Source of the DNA: Daucus carota subsp. sativus
Taxonomy: Eukaryota > Streptophyta > Magnoliopsida > Apiales > Apiaceae
DNA length: 64,000 nt
Assembly (NCBI RefSeq): GCF_001625215.2
Contig: NC_030389.2
Span: 43,141,454-43,205,453 of the forward strand
Reading direction: 5' to 3'
A program made the position numbers and the translations under genes. The notes under the pieces were generated by a model, which saw only the letters and a list, made by a program, of their open reading frames with translations, ran no database searches and was not told the origin of the DNA. Shown here piece by piece: positions 61,947-64,000 of this stretch. Each line of letters opens with the position of its first letter. Position 1 is the first letter of the stretch.

Positions 61947-62279
61947 TTAGTACTTACAAAATAAAATAACACATCACCAAAAAAATTACAAAAAAACATA
62001 AATTACATATCTTGTATTTCAATTACTTAGCTAAATACTTCATATGAAGGTTGTAAAATATTTGATCTAGGATCCATAAAATTCTCATCTAAATTTTATT
62101 GAAGGGTTATATTTCGTATTTTATTTTAAATTTTTTTAAGTGAAATGGAAGTGAAAATAATTTGATCAGAGTATAAATTATTCTAAATCAGACCTTCAGG
62201 GGCTTAGAAAGATCATGCTTTAAAAAAAAGGTTAAGGATTCCAATTATATCTACACATGTATGGAGTGATTATTAACAA

Positions 62280-63024
62280 ATGGTTTTGACAGTGTTGAAG
62301 TGTGTGTCCCAAACAGCCAGCAGGGATCAGATTTTGTTGATTTATGTGCTTTGTCGGAGTATTTGGAAGAGACGGAATGATTGGGTATGGAACCATGTCG
62401 CTACTTCACCTTTTGGAGTGCATTCACGTGCATGCTGTATGTTTACTGAATGGCAGCGAGCAAGGGAAGATAACTCTGTACATAACACACAACAACACAC
62501 TATGGTTCGATTTTGAACGTGGTGTAAGCCACTTGAAGGCTGGGTTAAAATAAACGTAGATGCAGCTTTTGTGCAGGGGACAGACCAGGTATGAGTTGGA
62601 TGTGTTATTAGGGATAAAGAAGGTAACTTTCTTTTAGCCAGAAGTACTGTAGTGCGAGCGAGATTTCAGCCGAGAGAAGCAGAAGTTATGAGCCTCAAGG
62701 AAGCTTTAACTTGGACGAAATAATGGAGGAGTAGAAAGTGTCTGTTTGAATGTGATGCCAAGCTCCTAGCTAGTTGATGCAGTGAATGGCCGTCGGGGAA
62801 ACACCTACTTTCATGCAAATGGTCGAAAATTGTAGGGATATTCTTAAACACTGTGATGAAGTGTTAGTTACTTTTATCTTTAGGTTTGCGAATACGTAGC
62901 TCATGAATTAGCACGAGTTGCATATTCTATGTCAGGCTCTATACTGCTCTAGATTTCATCATTTTTTACGATTGATTTTGAGAAGTATTAATGCAAGTGC
63001 GTTTATAAAAAAAAAAAAAAAAAC
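62280..63024 (+). mobile_element. LINE 3' piece with zf-RVT end and RNase H-like domain
   Basis: The 5' part encodes LCRSIWKRRNDWVWN, the usual tail of the plant LINE zf-RVT region, then WVKINVDAAF, CVIRDKEGNFLLARS, PREAEVMSLKEALTW and CLFECDAKLLAS of the RVT_3 domain, then YVAHELARVAY. It is broken by stops and shifts. A poly(A) run of about 17 at 63008-63024 marks the 3' end. It extends about 250 bp further 5' than the three tandem copies. Confidence 0.75.
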
Positions 63025-63395
63025 CTTCTCCAAAACAATATTTCACAAATCTATATGGTATTTGTCTATGGCCAATATATATATATGTAACCATACCCAC
63101 CAAACCCCAACCTAATTTGGTACGTAAAAGCAATGTGAGATTGGGTGATATTTGAATTTAATTTTCAAACATGCATTTAATCAAGTAACTATATTTGCCA
63201 AAATCCAAACCATATACATGTAAAACAAATTATAAATAATTAAAATAATATGATTGCTAGGTGAAAAATTATAAAATTTAAATTTTAAAATAATAGAAGA
63301 AACCTATTATGTCACAATAAAGAAAAGGGGTGGAACAACAAACCAACAATTCTCCACAAGACAAACTAAAATTTGAAATACTCCTTAATCTATAA

Positions 63396-64000
63396 CTATT
63401 TAAAGGCCTTCTCCTTTTTAATATCTTTGTGCATCCTCGGGAACTTGAGATACCTTTCAAAGCGCTTGTCCGCAGCTTGCTCCTAAGTATTATAAAATAT
63501 CAAAAATTGAGTTTATTATATGTATTGTAAATAAACATAACAAAAAAGAGTGGGAAATATCAAATAAAAAAGATAGAACAAGATGTATAAAAGCGCTAAG
63601 TCCAACAAGTCTAACCTGGCTAGGAGAGTTCTTGCAGTTATCACAAAAAATAATGCATGAACTCTTTGCATCAGTGTTGGTACAAGATGGATGGAACCTA
63701 CAAGGAACATTAAAAGCACAATCAACGCAACACGAAAACTTCTATGAAAATTGAAATCACAAGGCGCGCATGCACGTTTAAGGAGATAATAGTTCTTAGT
63801 GAGGAAATCAGCTTATAGTATAAAAATGCCTTACCACACTTCTTATGAAAATATAGAATCTATTCAACATTCAACATCAGTAAATAAAAGAGTTGCATGT
63901 ATGCACCTCAAGATTTCTTTTTCTGAAATACTGGAAATGAAAATAAAGCACATCATTGATACATAAAAGAGCAATTTAATGGATACCATACCTTGATTCG
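63396..64000 (-). CDS. BAH-PHD protein (EBS/SHL-like), inverted copy, partial
   Basis: Exon 5 63482-63396 (87 bp, ends KKEKAFK-stop), exon 4 63697-63616 (82 bp, FHPSC…IIFCDNCKNSPSQ) and the last bases of exon 3 (64000-63992). All borders and lengths match the other copies and no lesion is visible in the parts seen. The BAH exons lie beyond the window, so this may be the functional parent of the family; that cannot be decided here. Confidence 0.75.

Larger units (their letters stand above)
61138..64000. repeat. Inverted partial gene block
   Basis: After the kinase stop the sequence is the inverse of the tandem units: kinase 3' flank, nsLTP upstream region, (TA)n, LINE piece, then BAH-PHD exons, running off the window. 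About 0.8 kb with the nsLTP coding region is absent, and about 0.6 kb near 61720 is also missing relative to copy 3. Together with the kinase remnants it shows that the original locus had the kinase and nsLTP gene tail to tail. Confidence 0.92.

Noticed and set aside
1-64000. tRNA or rRNA genes, CRISPR arrays, endogenous virus or Polinton genes
   Set aside because: Nothing beyond the SINE's tRNA-like box and one weak copia-type scrap was found.

Overview
The window is nuclear DNA from a flowering plant, most likely a eudicot. The support is AT-rich sequence with GT-AG introns, plant families (CUL3-type cullins, F-box proteins of the CPR1/CPR30 type, an 8-cysteine lipid transfer protein, an EBS/SHL-like BAH-PHD protein, a CERK1-type LysM receptor kinase), Stowaway/Tourist/Mutator-type MITEs, a tRNA-related SINE and 5'-truncated LINE pieces. 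I cannot name the species. There are no prokaryotic features and no CRISPR. The window is two local duplication clusters, most of whose genes are decaying. LEFT CLUSTER (1-15558): CUL3-like cullins on the minus strand. Copy A (2000-4993) is open through two exons. Copy B (8357-11305) has one frameshift. Copy C (about 13600-14490) is a relic, and the window start touches a fourth relic. A and B share an in-frame loss of about 117 residues from the cullin-repeat region. Positions 1-1137 repeat as 14464-15558. The spaces between hold nested local repeats, Stowaway MITEs and an RNase H-like LINE piece. A run of 100 N (15559-15658) separates the clusters, so their adjacency is unproven. RIGHT CLUSTER (15659-64000): a gene block repeated head to tail: copy 1 15659-26375, copy 2 26376-39496, copy 3 39497-53478, and a broken copy 4 53479-55634. 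Each full unit reads F-box gene (minus), AT-rich transposon debris and a minisatellite, BAH-PHD gene (plus, five exons), LINE 3' piece (minus), nsLTP gene (plus), then a 163-bp remnant of a LysM receptor kinase 3' end (minus). Array-wide, only nsLTP copies 2 and 3 look whole. The BAH-PHD genes carry a different lesion in each copy. The F-box genes are broken by indels, by a deletion, or in copy 3 by a MITE inserted at the N-terminus that may supply a new start codon. Copy 4 stops inside a Stowaway MITE and joins a 5'-truncated SINE. Beyond it come a 0.83-kb element with 132-bp inverted arms and then the full-length parent of the kinase remnants, a LysM receptor kinase (57353-61137, plus). This gene looks like a pseudokinase: DFG is KFG and HRD is HHD, and two exon joins yield stops. 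It is followed by an inverted partial unit (61138-64000) that has lost the nsLTP coding region but keeps its promoter, the LINE piece and BAH-PHD exons 3 to 5, running off the window end. The arrangement suggests an inverted duplication around the kinase followed by tandem amplification of one arm, with later gene conversion, microhomology deletions and MITE insertions. I found no clearly new biological system. The best leads are the shortened CUL3-like protein, the KFG LysM pseudokinase, the mosaic decaying array, and two small unidentified reading frames kept in copies 2 and 3.
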